A DNA stretch of 64,000 bases from JAENVT01 sp963720775. Its GTDB lineage: Bacteria > Actinomycetota > Acidimicrobiia > Acidimicrobiales > Ilumatobacteraceae. The position numbers and the translations under genes are program-made. The notes under the pieces were generated by a model, which saw nothing but the letters and a program-made list of their open reading frames with translations, was not told the origin of the DNA and did no database searches. Below are positions 39,577-48,535 of the stretch, one piece after another. The stretch is taken from the NCBI GenBank assembly GCA_963720775.1, contig CAVRGR010000006.1, forward strand, positions 806,001 through 870,000, read 5' to 3'. Numbering within the stretch: position 1 is the stretch's first letter; each line of letters opens with the position of its first letter.

Positions 39577-41093
39577 TACATCACCTCTGGACGCAGCGTG
39601 GGGAACAAGATGATCTCCTTGATCGAATGAACGCCGGCGATCAGCATCGCCACGCGGTCCATTCCGATTCCGAGGCCGCCGGTGGGTGGCATGCCGTACT
39701 CGAGCGCGCGGAGGTAGTCCTCGTCGACCGTGCCCGCCTCGACGTTGCCGGCTTGGCGCGCCTTCGCCTCGTCCTCGAATCGGGCCCGCTGCTCGACGGG
39801 ATCGTTCAGCTCGCTGTAGCCGTTCGCCAACTCGCGGCCGAGAACGAACAGCTCGAATCGTTCGGTGAGGAACGGGTCGTTGCGATCGGTCCTGGCCAGC
39901 GGCGAGATCTCCACGGGGTGACCGGTGACGAAGGTGGGCCTCATCAACGCAGACTCTGCGGTTGCCTCGAACAGCTCTTCGATGATCTTTCCGCTGCCCC
40001 ATGCCTCGTCGTACGCGACACCATGCTTGTCGGCCAGGGTGCGGAGCGTGTCGACGGGCATCGATGGGTGCACCTCGGTGCCGATCGCCTCGCTGATGAG
40101 ATCGATCATGCGGGCCCGGCGCCAGGGCTGGTCGAGATCCACCTGCTGGTCGCCGATCGTCACCACTGAGGAGCCGGTGGCGTCAATCGCCGCCTGGGTG
40201 ATCAATCGCTCGGTGATGTCGATCATCTCGGAGTAATCGGCGAACGCCTGGTAGAGCTCCATCATCGTGAACTCGGGGTTGTGGCGCGTGGAGATGCCCT
40301 CGTTGCGAAAGATCCGACCGATCTCGAACACGCGATCCATGCCGCCGACGATCAGTCGCTTGAGGTGCAACTCGAGGGCGATGCGCAGGTAGAGCTGCAT
40401 GTCGAGTGTGTTGTGGTAGGTGATGAACGGCCGGGCGTGGGCGCCTCCCGCCTCGACGTGGAGCACCGGTGTCTCGACCTCGATGAAACCGTCCGACTGC
40501 AAGGTGCGCCGGAAGCTGGCAACGATCTCGTGGCGGATCCGGAACGCGCGACGCGCTTCTTCGTTGACGATCAGATCGGCGTAGCGCTGGCGGAACCGGG
40601 TGTCGGGGTCGGTGAGCCCGTGCCACTTGTCGGGCATCGGTCGCAGGGCCTTCGACAGCAGCTCCGCACGTTCGACCTTGACGCTGAGCTCACCGTTGCG
40701 GGTGGTCATCACGGTGCCCTCGACACCCAGCCAGTCGCCGAGATCGAGCTCGCCGAAAGCGGCGAAGCCCTCGTCACCGATCACGGCCTTGGAAACGAAC
40801 AACTGCACTTCGCCGCTGCGGTCGACCAAGGTGGCGAAGATCAACTTGCCCTGTGTGCGTCGCAGCAGCATGCGCCCGGCAACCGCGACCTGCTGATCGG
40901 TCTCCGTGCCCGGAGCGAGATCGCCATGGGCCGTACGCAGCTGTTCGAGGGTGTGCGAGCGATCGAACCGGTACGGATACGGGTTGGTGCCGGCGTCACG
41001 AAGTGCCTGCAGCTTGTCGAGTCGCTTGGCTTTCTCGGCCACCAACCCGCTGCCGATGGGGTCTTGCTCGACGTCGGGTTCCTCGTGACTCAC
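39576..41093 (-). CDS. lysS: Lysyl-tRNA synthetase, class II
   Basis: 505 residues from a GTG. The OB-fold anticodon domain (VAVAGRMLLRRTQGKLIFAT, REGE-type strand SGEVQLFVSK) precedes the class II core: motif 1 FIEVETPVLH, motif 2 FEIGRIFRNEGISTRHNPEF, motif 3 GLGIGMDRVAMLI. ARPFITYHN and MMELYQAFADY are lysine-specific. It attaches lysine to tRNA-Lys in the cytoplasm. TACGGT lies nine nt before the start. Confidence 0.97.
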   Translation of the reverse strand: MSHEEPDVEQDPIGSGLVAEKAKRLDKLQALRDAGTNPYPYRFDRSHTLEQLRTAHGDLAPGTETDQQVAVAGRMLLRRTQGKLIFATLVDRSGEVQLFVSKAVIGDEGFAAFGELDLGDWLGVEGTVMTTRNGELSVKVERAELLSKALRPMPDKWHGLTDPDTRFRQRYADLIVNEEARRAFRIRHEIVASFRRTLQSDGFIEVETPVLHVEAGGAHARPFITYHNTLDMQLYLRIALELHLKRLIVGGMDRVFEIGRIFRNEGISTRHNPEFTMMELYQAFADYSEMIDITERLITQAAIDATGSSVVTIGDQQVDLDQPWRRARMIDLISEAIGTEVHPSMPVDTLRTLADKHGVAYDEAWGSGKIIEELFEATAESALMRPTFVTGHPVEISPLARTDRNDPFLTERFELFVLGRELANGYSELNDPVEQRARFEDEAKARQAGNVEAGTVDEDYLRALEYGMPPTGGLGIGMDRVAMLIAGVHSIKEIILFPTLRPEVM

Positions 41094-41166
41094 AGGGGCA
41101 AGACCGTATCGCCTCGACGGAGCCGACCGCGAGCCGTTTCACGCTCAGTGGTAGGTTGGCGACCTC

Positions 41167-42519
41167 ATGGCGCGAGGACGATGGAAACGAACCGTGGGCG
41201 CTCTGATCGTCGCTTCGGCGATGTGGGCGGCGATTCCCGGCGAAGCCGCAAGCCCTGAGATCGCGATCGACGGCGCAGCCACCGGCGGTGCTCCCGCTGT
41301 CAACATCACTGCGCCCGGCGATCTCGTGTCGATCTACAACTTCGGCCCGTTGCAGAGCGCGGTCGCCGACGCCGCCATCAGCGCTGCCGTCGAAGCGGGC
41401 GGCTGGGGTGTTCTCGGGCGCGGCTTCGGCATCGGGCTGGTGCGCGTGACGCGCGCCGGTGTACCCGTGCATCAAGCTCCCGGGCCGTTGGGATCGTGGT
41501 ACTTCCCGGTGTCGGTCACCGCCTTGCCCCTCGATTCGATCGGCGTGGCGATGGGCCGCGACGTCTCGTCGATCATCAGCGCGGGCATGGTCGTCATGAG
41601 CGAGACCTCGGCCGGGGTCGACAACGCGCAGGCCGGCGACGTCCTCGACCTTGTCGCCGCCGACGGATCGATCGTGCAGTTCATCGTCGGACGGGTTGCG
41701 CCCGACGGCGAGGTGGGCGGGGCTGAGATCGTGATGTCCACCGCGCAGGCCGACGACCTGGGCGCGACGCTGCCGACCAGCGTTCTCATCTACGGCCAGT
41801 TCGAACGTTCCCGGCTCGACGCGGCGCTCACCGCGCGCGGCCTCAGCACCGATCCGAAGATCCGTGTGCGACGGTCGTGGGACCCGCCTGATCCGGACGG
41901 CACGATCGGTCTGGCGAGGACCAAGAAGCTGCTCGGCGAGTTCGCCTATCACGTCACCGCGAGTGACGGTGTTGTCGTCGACGACACTTGGCGCGCTGCG
42001 TACATCCCGAATCGCGAGCCGTATCCGACGGGCATCGTCGCCGCGTGCAACAACACGATCAAAGGGGATCTGGCTGCGGCCCTGCAGGAAGTCGTCGACA
42101 GCGGCCTCGCAGGGTTGATCGACGTCAACAACGCGAACACCTACGGAGGCTGTTTCGGGCCGCGGTTCTCGCGGATCGTCGGCACCCAGTTGGGTACCTT
42201 GTCACGGCACACGTGGGGGCAGGCCCTCGATACCAACACCGTTGCCAACTGCCAGGGCTGCGTGCCCAAGATGGATTGTCGGATCGTGCGGATCTTCCGC
42301 AAGCACAACTTCGCGTGGGGTGGCAACTTCTTGTTCCCCGACGGCATGCACTTCGAGTGGGTCGGTGAGCCGCGGAACACCTATCAATACCCGTCGCGGT
42401 ACTGCCCCAACGTGCCGAGCGGAGGGATCGAGTCGTTACCCGCTCAATCTGGGGGGAACGCGCGCGACAGTCGAGCAGTGCTGTTTGCCGACGATGGCTG
42501 GGCGCCCTCCGACGACTGA
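41167..42519 (+). CDS. Secreted M15-family peptidoglycan peptidase
   Basis: 450 residues. An N-terminal signal peptide (RTVGALIVASAMWAAIPGEA, cleavage probably after AEA/GEA). The C-terminal ~130 residues form a D-Ala-D-Ala carboxypeptidase/VanY-type domain: SRHTWGQALDTNTVAN supplies the first His and Asp zinc ligands and PDGMHFEWVG the last His. The ~270 residues between have no recognised fold but contain a repeated beta pattern. It would trim cell-wall peptides outside the membrane. TAGGTT lies nine nt before the ATG. Confidence 0.82.
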   Translation: MARGRWKRTVGALIVASAMWAAIPGEAASPEIAIDGAATGGAPAVNITAPGDLVSIYNFGPLQSAVADAAISAAVEAGGWGVLGRGFGIGLVRVTRAGVPVHQAPGPLGSWYFPVSVTALPLDSIGVAMGRDVSSIISAGMVVMSETSAGVDNAQAGDVLDLVAADGSIVQFIVGRVAPDGEVGGAEIVMSTAQADDLGATLPTSVLIYGQFERSRLDAALTARGLSTDPKIRVRRSWDPPDPDGTIGLARTKKLLGEFAYHVTASDGVVVDDTWRAAYIPNREPYPTGIVAACNNTIKGDLAAALQEVVDSGLAGLIDVNNANTYGGCFGPRFSRIVGTQLGTLSRHTWGQALDTNTVANCQGCVPKMDCRIVRIFRKHNFAWGGNFLFPDGMHFEWVGEPRNTYQYPSRYCPNVPSGGIESLPAQSGGNARDSRAVLFADDGWAPSDD

Positions 42520-42541
42520 GCGCCGCTAGCCTTCCCTTTCG

Positions 42542-43903
42542 GTGGCAACTCGATTCGTGATCATCGGCGGCGGGCCGGCCGGCAACACCGCGGCCACCTA
42601 CGCGGCGCGACTCGGGGCAGAGGTGACGATGATCGAGCGCGACGTCGTCGGCGGCGCGGCGCACCTGTGGGATTGCATCCCGTCGAAGACGATGATCGCC
42701 ACCGGTGGGGCGATGAGCTTCTCGCGCAGGATCCACGGGATGGGTCTCGAGCAGCAGGAAGCCGAGGTCGACATCCTCGCGTTGACGAACCGGATCGAAG
42801 GGATCAAGAACCGTCTGCAGCAGGGAACCACGAGGCTGCTCGACAGCCAAGGAGTGCAGATGCTCCACGGCACGGCCCAACTGCTCAGCGATCACGAAGT
42901 GCAAGTGACGACCGCCGAGGGAACTCGAGTGATCGCGGCCGATGCCGTGTTGATCGCCACGGGGTCGCGGCCGCGGGTGCCCGATTGGTGCACGACCGAC
43001 GGCGAACGCATCCTCACCACACGCGACTGCTATCCACCGTCGATCTTCCCCGAGAGCATCACCGTCATCGGATCCGGCGTGACGGGTGTCGAATTCGTTC
43101 ACATGTTCAGCAGCTTCGGCGCCAAGGTCACACTGGTCGTCAGCCGTCAACAGGTGCTTCCGCAGAAGGACCCCGAAGTGGCGGCGGTGCTCGAAGACGA
43201 CTTCCTCCAGCGTGGGGTGCACCTGCTGAAGGGCGCCAGGGCGACGTCGATCGAGCGCGAGGGTGATGCGGTCGTGGTGCGCTGCGACGACGGTCGTGTC
43301 GTCCACAGTTCGCATGCCGTGCTGGCCATCGGGTCGATACCCAACAGCGATGGGCTCGGCCTCGATGCAGCCGGAGTCGACATCGATTCCGGCGGGTTCG
43401 TAACGATCAATCGACACTGCCAGAGCAACGTTTCGCACATCTACGCCGCCGGCGACGTCAGCGGCAAGCTGCCGCTCAGCAGTGTTGCCGCAATGCAGGG
43501 CCGCAAAGTCGCCGAACACGTGATGGGGCTGCAGAAGGTTGCCCATCGCCATCTCGACTACGACAAGGCAGCCAGCGCGATCTTCACCGAACCTGAGATC
43601 GCCGACGTCGGTCTTGCCGAGGCAGAGGCGTTCGCCGTCGGACGCAAGATCCGCGTGACGAAGGTGCCGTTCAGCGCGACTCCGAAGGCGTTGATCAACA
43701 ACGACTTTCGCGGCTTCGTCAAGATCATCAGCGATCCCGCCACGGGCGTGGTGCTCGGTGGCTCGATCGTCGGGCGCCACGCGGCAGAGCTCATCAGCGT
43801 GATCGCCCTCGCCGTCACGGCGAACCTGAAGGTCACCGACATCGTCGAGAGCCTTCTGGTTCACCCCGCTCTGGCCGAGGCACTCGCCGAAGCGGCGGAG
43901 TGA
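42542..43903 (+). CDS. LpdA-like NAD(P)H-quinone reductase (dihydrolipoamide dehydrogenase fold)
   Basis: 453 residues from a GTG. FVIIGGGPAGNTAATYAARL binds FAD, ITVIGSGVTGVEFVHMFSSF binds NAD(P)H, HIYAAGDVSG is the second FAD motif, and the interface domain closes the protein. The redox loop reads GGAAHLWDCIPSK: the second cysteine (45) is present but the first (residue 40) is Ala, so it cannot form the disulfide needed for lipoamide. Mycobacterium tuberculosis LpdA (Rv3303c) has lost the active-site pair in a comparable way and acts on quinones. The final PSH-E motif (HPALAE) lacks the HPT histidine context. Confidence 0.85.
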   Translation: MATRFVIIGGGPAGNTAATYAARLGAEVTMIERDVVGGAAHLWDCIPSKTMIATGGAMSFSRRIHGMGLEQQEAEVDILALTNRIEGIKNRLQQGTTRLLDSQGVQMLHGTAQLLSDHEVQVTTAEGTRVIAADAVLIATGSRPRVPDWCTTDGERILTTRDCYPPSIFPESITVIGSGVTGVEFVHMFSSFGAKVTLVVSRQQVLPQKDPEVAAVLEDDFLQRGVHLLKGARATSIEREGDAVVVRCDDGRVVHSSHAVLAIGSIPNSDGLGLDAAGVDIDSGGFVTINRHCQSNVSHIYAAGDVSGKLPLSSVAAMQGRKVAEHVMGLQKVAHRHLDYDKAASAIFTEPEIADVGLAEAEAFAVGRKIRVTKVPFSATPKALINNDFRGFVKIISDPATGVVLGGSIVGRHAAELISVIALAVTANLKVTDIVESLLVHPALAEALAEAAE

Positions 43904-44412
43904 TGTTTCCTGCCGGCGACGAAGTCGCTCAGCCAGCCGTTCCAGCAGGCCTGACGCTGGCCCCGATCAGTCGCCGTGTCGCTGGTTTGATCATCGACCA
44001 ACTCATCGTCGCGTTCCCAGTGGCGATCGTTGCCCTCGCCCTCGGATACACGCCGACCAACACGATCACCTCTCGGTCGTTGCTCTTCTTCAACATCGCG
44101 TTGACCGCAGTGTTGTTCGTCTACCAGACCCTCATGATCGGCCGTCTCGGTCGAACCGTCGGCAAGATCGCACTGGGTACACGAGTCGTTCGTCTCACCG
44201 ATGGACGCCGCCCCGATTGGTCGCAATCAGCAATGCGCTCCCTGGTGCCGCTCGCCCTCGAGGCCATTCCCCGCATCGGCGTGTTCCTGTGGCTGATGGT
44301 CTATTCGGTGGCCATGTGGAACCCCCTGCGCCAAGGTCTGCACGACAGGGCGGCGGGAACCTTGGTGGTGCGCCACACGTTGTTGGACACTGCACCCGAC
44401 GCCCACACCTAG
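43903..44412 (+). CDS. RDD-family membrane protein
   Basis: 169 residues. APISRRVAGLIIDQLIVAFP is the RDD opening (R and D in the first helix), followed by spans at ~90-110 of ALTAVLFVYQTLMIG, then GRLGRTVGKIALGTRVV and MRSLVPLALEAIPRIG, and LRQGLHDRAAGTLVV with the second RD. The family is thought to transport small ions or compatible solutes; function mostly unproven. ATG overlaps the previous stop by one base (TGATG), so it is co-translated with the reductase. Confidence 0.85.
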   Translation: MFPAGDEVAQPAVPAGLTLAPISRRVAGLIIDQLIVAFPVAIVALALGYTPTNTITSRSLLFFNIALTAVLFVYQTLMIGRLGRTVGKIALGTRVVRLTDGRRPDWSQSAMRSLVPLALEAIPRIGVFLWLMVYSVAMWNPLRQGLHDRAAGTLVVRHTLLDTAPDAHT

Positions 44413-44435
44413 TCATCCTCACGCCCGCGGCGAGG

Positions 44436-44711
44436 TCACAGGGGACGTTGCAGATGCTGGTTGAGTCGCGCTGCTTGGCGCGTCTGATGGTCGCGTTCTG
44501 CGAGGTTGGGTGCGTTGCGAGCTGCACTGGCACAGAGGCGGGCAGCGAGTTCGAGATCGCCGTTCTTCTCGTGCAGGTACGCGGCGACTGCTTCGCGTCG
44601 GGGGACGTGTTCGTCGACCTCGGCCAGTGCTGCCAGTCCGGCGGGCGCAGCAACAGGTACTTGGCCATGGTGTGCTCCTTGTGTGACGCCGGCCCTGCCG
44701 GCTGGATGCAC
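44436..44711 (-). pseudogene. Remnant of an ECF sigma factor C-terminal domain
   Basis: The segment GLAALAEVDEHVPRREAVAA...LHEKNGDLELAARLCASAA, then NAPNLAERDHQTRQAARL, aligns by eye with the C-terminal TPR-like domain of the DUF6596 ECF sigma factors (HRLHAVRAHLLExxGDxxAA...RTxxLAExRYLxxRAARL). No sigma-2 or sigma-4 domain lies upstream in any frame, and the stretch that should join them is lost. I read it as the tail of a deleted sigma gene next to a nuclease-like gene. A short functional protein cannot be excluded. Confidence 0.45.
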
Positions 44712-44769
44712 CCCTGGGACGGAGCAGGCCCTGAATTCTCGACATGTCGTCGGAAGTTCGGCACGAAGG

Positions 44770-45726
44770 CTAGTGCGGCAAGTACCGGTCGCCCAGAGCA
44801 GTGATGGTGGACCGAGGGAGCGTGCCTGTGGTGAGCAGGTGCTCGAGGGTCATCGTGGCGAAGGTGGTGGTGTCGGCGAGCATGGCGCGGTAACGGGTGC
44901 AGGCGTCGACGACGTCGGAGTTCCCGGCAGGGTGCACGACGAGGTACCGACCCCACGAGAAGTTGTCGGTGGGGTGCTGCAGCATGGAGAGCAGCAGGAG
45001 ATGCTCGATCCACATCACGCACAGGTCGCCACGCCCCTTCAGTGCGTCGATCGCGCCGGGAGCGAACACCCGGGAGCGTTCGGCGACCTCGCCGTAGCGG
45101 CCGAGGTTCTCGGTTCGTGGTGTTCCGGAGTGGTTGCGTTCGTGGTACTTGACGTCGACGGCAACCAGGCCACGGCTGCCGTCGGCGAGGTCGAGGATGA
45201 ACACGGTGGCGAAAGAGCGCAGGCTGTTGATGTATTGCGGGTCGAACCAGCCGGGTGAGTGAGCGAAGCGCATCTCGACGACACGGCCGGGCGCGTCGGG
45301 AAACCAACCGTGCACTGCGCGATCGGCCAGGGTAAGGTCCGCAGCGAGGTCGCCGAACAGGTTGAACGACAGTGCCATCGACGACAACAGGTCGGCCCAC
45401 AGCCGTTGGTGGTCGAGACTCTGACGTGGCTCGATGTACGCCGTGCGGGCCCTAACCGCGTCCAACGCCGCCGGCGTGAGGAAGCTCGCGCCGGCGTCGC
45501 GGGCGTAGCCGAGCGGAAGTCGGCTGCCCACCTTCCGGACGCGCCTGTCGCCGGGTTTCGGGACGATTGGTTGGGTGCCGATCGGATGCTTGTTGGCTTC
45601 ACGCCAGCGAGCTTGGTGGTAGCGGGCCTCACACCGGAACGCGGTCATCGCCGGCCGGCCGGGGATCTGATCGTCGGCCTCCCAGCAGAACGCGGCTCGA
45701 AGTTCCTTCTCGGTTGGTGATGCCAT
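44770..45726 (-). CDS. PGN_0703-like putative restriction endonuclease
   Basis: 318 residues. The N-terminal part (CEARYHQARWREANKHPIGT, RKVGSRLPLGYARDAGASFL) and the central YINSLRSFATVFILDLADGS, GLVAVDVKYHERNHSGTP fit the PD-(D/E)XK pattern: an Asp on one strand, then D-x-K (DVKYHE) on the next. SSMALSFNLFGDLAADLTLA and FSWGRYLVVHPAGNSDVVDA follow as in PGN_0703-type proteins. No methyltransferase is beside it, so it may be an orphan nuclease. GC and codon use are like its neighbours. Confidence 0.65.
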   Translation of the reverse strand: MASPTEKELRAAFCWEADDQIPGRPAMTAFRCEARYHQARWREANKHPIGTQPIVPKPGDRRVRKVGSRLPLGYARDAGASFLTPAALDAVRARTAYIEPRQSLDHQRLWADLLSSMALSFNLFGDLAADLTLADRAVHGWFPDAPGRVVEMRFAHSPGWFDPQYINSLRSFATVFILDLADGSRGLVAVDVKYHERNHSGTPRTENLGRYGEVAERSRVFAPGAIDALKGRGDLCVMWIEHLLLLSMLQHPTDNFSWGRYLVVHPAGNSDVVDACTRYRAMLADTTTFATMTLEHLLTTGTLPRSTITALGDRYLPH

Positions 45727-45741
45727 CGATGGTCCGGCCTG

Positions 45742-47517
45742 CTAAGCGGGCTCGGAGATGACGACCACGATGTCGCCGGCTCCGACGGTGTCGCCGGCGG
45801 CAACTCGGATCTCGCTGATGATGCCGACGCGGTCGGCGCCGATCTGGTTCTCCATCTTCATTGCTTCGAGGACGACGACGGCCTGACCGACCTCGACGAC
45901 TTGCCCGATCTCGACGAGCACCTTGACGATGGTGCCCTGCATCGGAACCTCGACGTTGCCCGTACCGCCGGCCGCGACACCACTGCCGCTCGACGATCGC
46001 CGGGGCTTCTTGGCAGCCCTGGCCGGTCCCGCTACGACAGCGGGCGCTTCGGGTACCCACAGCGTGACGTCGAAGCGCTTGCCGTTGACCTCGACCGTTG
46101 TCGTTCGCTTCACCAACGGTTCGGCGTCGTCATCGACTGGAGCGGTCGGCTTGACCGAGACGATGCCGGACAGGTCGAGCTTCTCTTCGACCCATTTCGT
46201 GGAATGCGTCATCGCCTGGAAGTCGGGATGACCGAGGATGGCGATGTCGGCAGGAATCGTGGTGGCCACACCTTCGACGACCAGTTCCTCGAGCGCGTTG
46301 ATGGTGCGGGCAATTGCCGTGGGTCGATCCTTTCCCCACACGATGAGCTTGCCGATCAGGTTGTCGTAGTACTGGCTGATGGTGTCGCCGGATTCGTACC
46401 CGGCATCGAAGCGGATGCCGAACCCGTCGGGAGTGACCAGCTTGGAGATGGTGCCAGGCGACGGCAGGAACTTCCCGGCCGCTGGATCCTCGGCGTTGAT
46501 GCGCACCTCGATGGCATGACCGTGCCGGCGTGCCGCGACCTCCTGTTGAGTCATCGGCAGTGGTTCTCCGCTGGCTACCCGGATCTGCCATTCGACGAGA
46601 TCGATGCCGGTGATGACCTCGGTGACCGGATGCTCGACCTGGAGCCGGGTGTTCATCTCCAAGAAGAAGAAGTCACCCTCCTGGTAGATGAACTCGACGG
46701 TGCCGGCGTTGTAGTAGCCGACTGCCTTGGCTGCCTTGATGGCCGCCTGACCCATGGCCTCTTCGACGCCGGGACCGAGGTCGTGGGCCGGAGCTTCTTC
46801 GATCAGCTTCTGATGACGACGTTGTGCCGAGCAGTCGCGGGTGCTGATCCATACGACATCGCCCTGCTGATCGCCGACGATCTGCACCTCTACGTGACGC
46901 GGCCACGTGAGATATCGCTCGAGGTAGATCTCGTCGCGACCGAAGAAGGCCTTCGACTCGCGCTTGGCGCTCTCCATGGCGTCTTGCACCGCGGCGGCCT
47001 CGCGCACGACCTTCATGCCGCGGCCACCACCGCCAAAGGCAGCCTTGATGGCCAGCGGATAGCCGTGCTCGGCTCCGAACGCAAGGATCTCGTCGACGGA
47101 TGTGACGAACTCGGTGGTACCCGGAACGATCGGGGCACCTCCCCGCAGAGCGGCGCGACGTGAGCTGACCTTGTCGCCCATCTCGTCGATTGCGGACGGC
47201 GGTGGACCGATGAACGTGACCCCTTTGGCGGTGATCGCCCTGGCGAAGTCGGCGTTCTCGCTGAAGAAGCCGTAGCCAGGGTGCACGCCATCGGCCTCAC
47301 TGTCATCGATCGCTTTGAGGATGGCCTCCGTGTTCAGGTAGCTCTCTGCTGCACTCTGACCACCGAGTGCGTAGGCCTCGTCGGCGAGTCGCACGTACAG
47401 GGCGTTGCGGTCGAGCTCGCTGTACACCGCAACCGTCTTGATGCCGAGATCGCGAGCCGCGCGAATGACCCTGACGGCGATCTCCCCGCGGTTGGCGATC
47501 AGGATCTTGGTGAGCAC
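45742..47517 (-). CDS. Acyl-CoA carboxylase alpha subunit (biotin carboxylase + BCCP)
   Basis: 591 residues from the GTG at 47517 (VLTKILIANRGEIAVRVIRA); a TTG nine nt earlier is less likely. The ATP-grasp landmarks are FGGGGRGMKVV, DCSAQRRHQKLIEEAPA, MNTRLQVEHPVTEVITG, and RINAEDPAAGKFLPSPG. A ~90-residue linker leads to the biotinyl domain, with Lys554 in VVLEAMKMENQ. AccA3-type subunits of actinobacteria have this size and serve acetyl- or propionyl-CoA carboxylase; the beta subunit is not nearby. It is divergent from the biotin ligase that would modify it, 18 bp apart. Confidence 0.93.
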   Translation of the reverse strand: MLTKILIANRGEIAVRVIRAARDLGIKTVAVYSELDRNALYVRLADEAYALGGQSAAESYLNTEAILKAIDDSEADGVHPGYGFFSENADFARAITAKGVTFIGPPPSAIDEMGDKVSSRRAALRGGAPIVPGTTEFVTSVDEILAFGAEHGYPLAIKAAFGGGGRGMKVVREAAAVQDAMESAKRESKAFFGRDEIYLERYLTWPRHVEVQIVGDQQGDVVWISTRDCSAQRRHQKLIEEAPAHDLGPGVEEAMGQAAIKAAKAVGYYNAGTVEFIYQEGDFFFLEMNTRLQVEHPVTEVITGIDLVEWQIRVASGEPLPMTQQEVAARRHGHAIEVRINAEDPAAGKFLPSPGTISKLVTPDGFGIRFDAGYESGDTISQYYDNLIGKLIVWGKDRPTAIARTINALEELVVEGVATTIPADIAILGHPDFQAMTHSTKWVEEKLDLSGIVSVKPTAPVDDDAEPLVKRTTTVEVNGKRFDVTLWVPEAPAVVAGPARAAKKPRRSSSGSGVAAGGTGNVEVPMQGTIVKVLVEIGQVVEVGQAVVVLEAMKMENQIGADRVGIISEIRVAAGDTVGAGDIVVVISEPA

Positions 47518-47535
47518 GAGTGACAATCTTGGTCG
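47518..47535. promoter_or_regulatory. Back-to-back overlapping promoters, carboxylase/biotin ligase
   Basis: Only 18 bp separate the GTG of the carboxylase (minus) and the ATG of birA (plus). GACAAT lies eight nt before the birA start and, on the other strand, AAGATT seven nt before the carboxylase start; the two share bases. Both genes must be leaderless, with -35 regions inside each other's coding sequence, so transcription of one should hinder the other. Confidence 0.5.
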
Positions 47536-48231
47536 ATGACCACACCTCGCGCCATTTGGCAGATCGAGATCGTCGATGAGACGGGCAGCACCAACACGGA
47601 TCTCCTGAGTGCCGCGGCATCAGGCGCGTCCGACCGGAGCGTCCTCATGGCCAGGAATCAGACAGCAGGACGAGGACGCCTGGACCGCACGTGGGTCGCG
47701 CCTGCAGGCTCCAATCTGTTGGTGTCGCTCCTGTTCCGGGAGGTACCCGACCAGCCGCACGAGCTGACTCGCAGGGTGGCGATGGCCGCTGTTGCGGCAT
47801 GCCAATCGATCGCCGGCGTGACGCCAACCCTGAAGTGGCCCAACGATCTCTTGCTCGGCGGGCGCAAGCTGGCCGGCGTGCTGGCCCAAGCCGGTGGCAG
47901 CGGGCCCGATTACGTCGTCGTCGGCATCGGGGTCAACGTGCGGTGGGCGCCCGACGACGCGGCGAGGCTCGGCCAGGAGTACGACCCGGTCGACGTGCTC
48001 GACGCGATGTTGCGGGCCTACGACGAGCTGCCGGCCGACATCAGCGGCCCGTACCGTGCTGCATTGTCGACGCTCGGTCAGTCGGTGCGTGTCGAGCTGG
48101 CTGACTCGACCGTCGAAGGCAGGGCCCTCGACGTGCTGGCCGATGGTCGCTTGGTGGTGCTCGACGAATGCGGGATCACCCATCGCTTCGACACCGGCGA
48201 CGTCGTTCATCTCCGTGAGACGGCGTCTTGA
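47536..48231 (+). CDS. birA: Biotin-[acetyl-CoA-carboxylase] ligase
   Basis: 231 residues, the catalytic type without an N-terminal DNA-binding domain. ETGSTNTDLLSAAASGASDR, AGRGRLDRTWVAPAGSNLLV (GRGR biotinyl-AMP loop), LKWPNDLLLGGRKLAGVLAQ and VVVGIGVNVRW are diagnostic; the C-terminal SH3-like cap ends the protein. It joins biotin to the BCCP lysine of the divergent carboxylase. Lacking the helix-turn-helix, it cannot act as a repressor as in E. coli. Confidence 0.93.
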   Translation: MTTPRAIWQIEIVDETGSTNTDLLSAAASGASDRSVLMARNQTAGRGRLDRTWVAPAGSNLLVSLLFREVPDQPHELTRRVAMAAVAACQSIAGVTPTLKWPNDLLLGGRKLAGVLAQAGGSGPDYVVVGIGVNVRWAPDDAARLGQEYDPVDVLDAMLRAYDELPADISGPYRAALSTLGQSVRVELADSTVEGRALDVLADGRLVVLDECGITHRFDTGDVVHLRETAS

Positions 48232-48277
48232 TGCGGTGTCGCATCGGCTGAGACGCCTGAGCACCTGCGCCGAGACA

Positions 48278-48336
48278 ATCTGGGCGCCAATGTTCGCTCA
48301 CCGCCGCACTTGGGCTGAGCACTCTGGCACCCAGAT
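48278..48336. repeat. Palindromic interspersed repeat, copy B
   Basis: 59 bp running from ATCTGGGCGCCA to TGGCACCCAGAT (one mismatch), with an inner GCTCA...TGAGC palindrome. It shares its arms and length with copy A at 8732-8789, while the inner arms differ in sequence yet pair in both. It lies in the 304-bp non-coding gap between birA and the LCP gene; nothing else is recognisable in that gap. Confidence 0.6.
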
Positions 48337-48535
48337 CGTCGAGCATCGCCGGGAAGCACGCACCGATCCGCCGATCGGTTCGTGCCTGGCCACTGCGCGC
48401 ATTCGAGGACGTGAGTGGTGATCGCAGTGCTCACCGGTCCAGGGCTGCTGGTCTGACGGTCGACAACAGGCTGTCGACTGTCGAGGGGTAGACGGGTGCC
48501 CGGCGTGCGCCGCGGCACCCCGCTACCCTCGCAGC

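Noticed and set aside
44195..45400. 401-codon minus-strand frame over the nuclease-like gene
   Set aside because: Arginine-rich shadow of the real frame at 44770-45726, without domain signatures.
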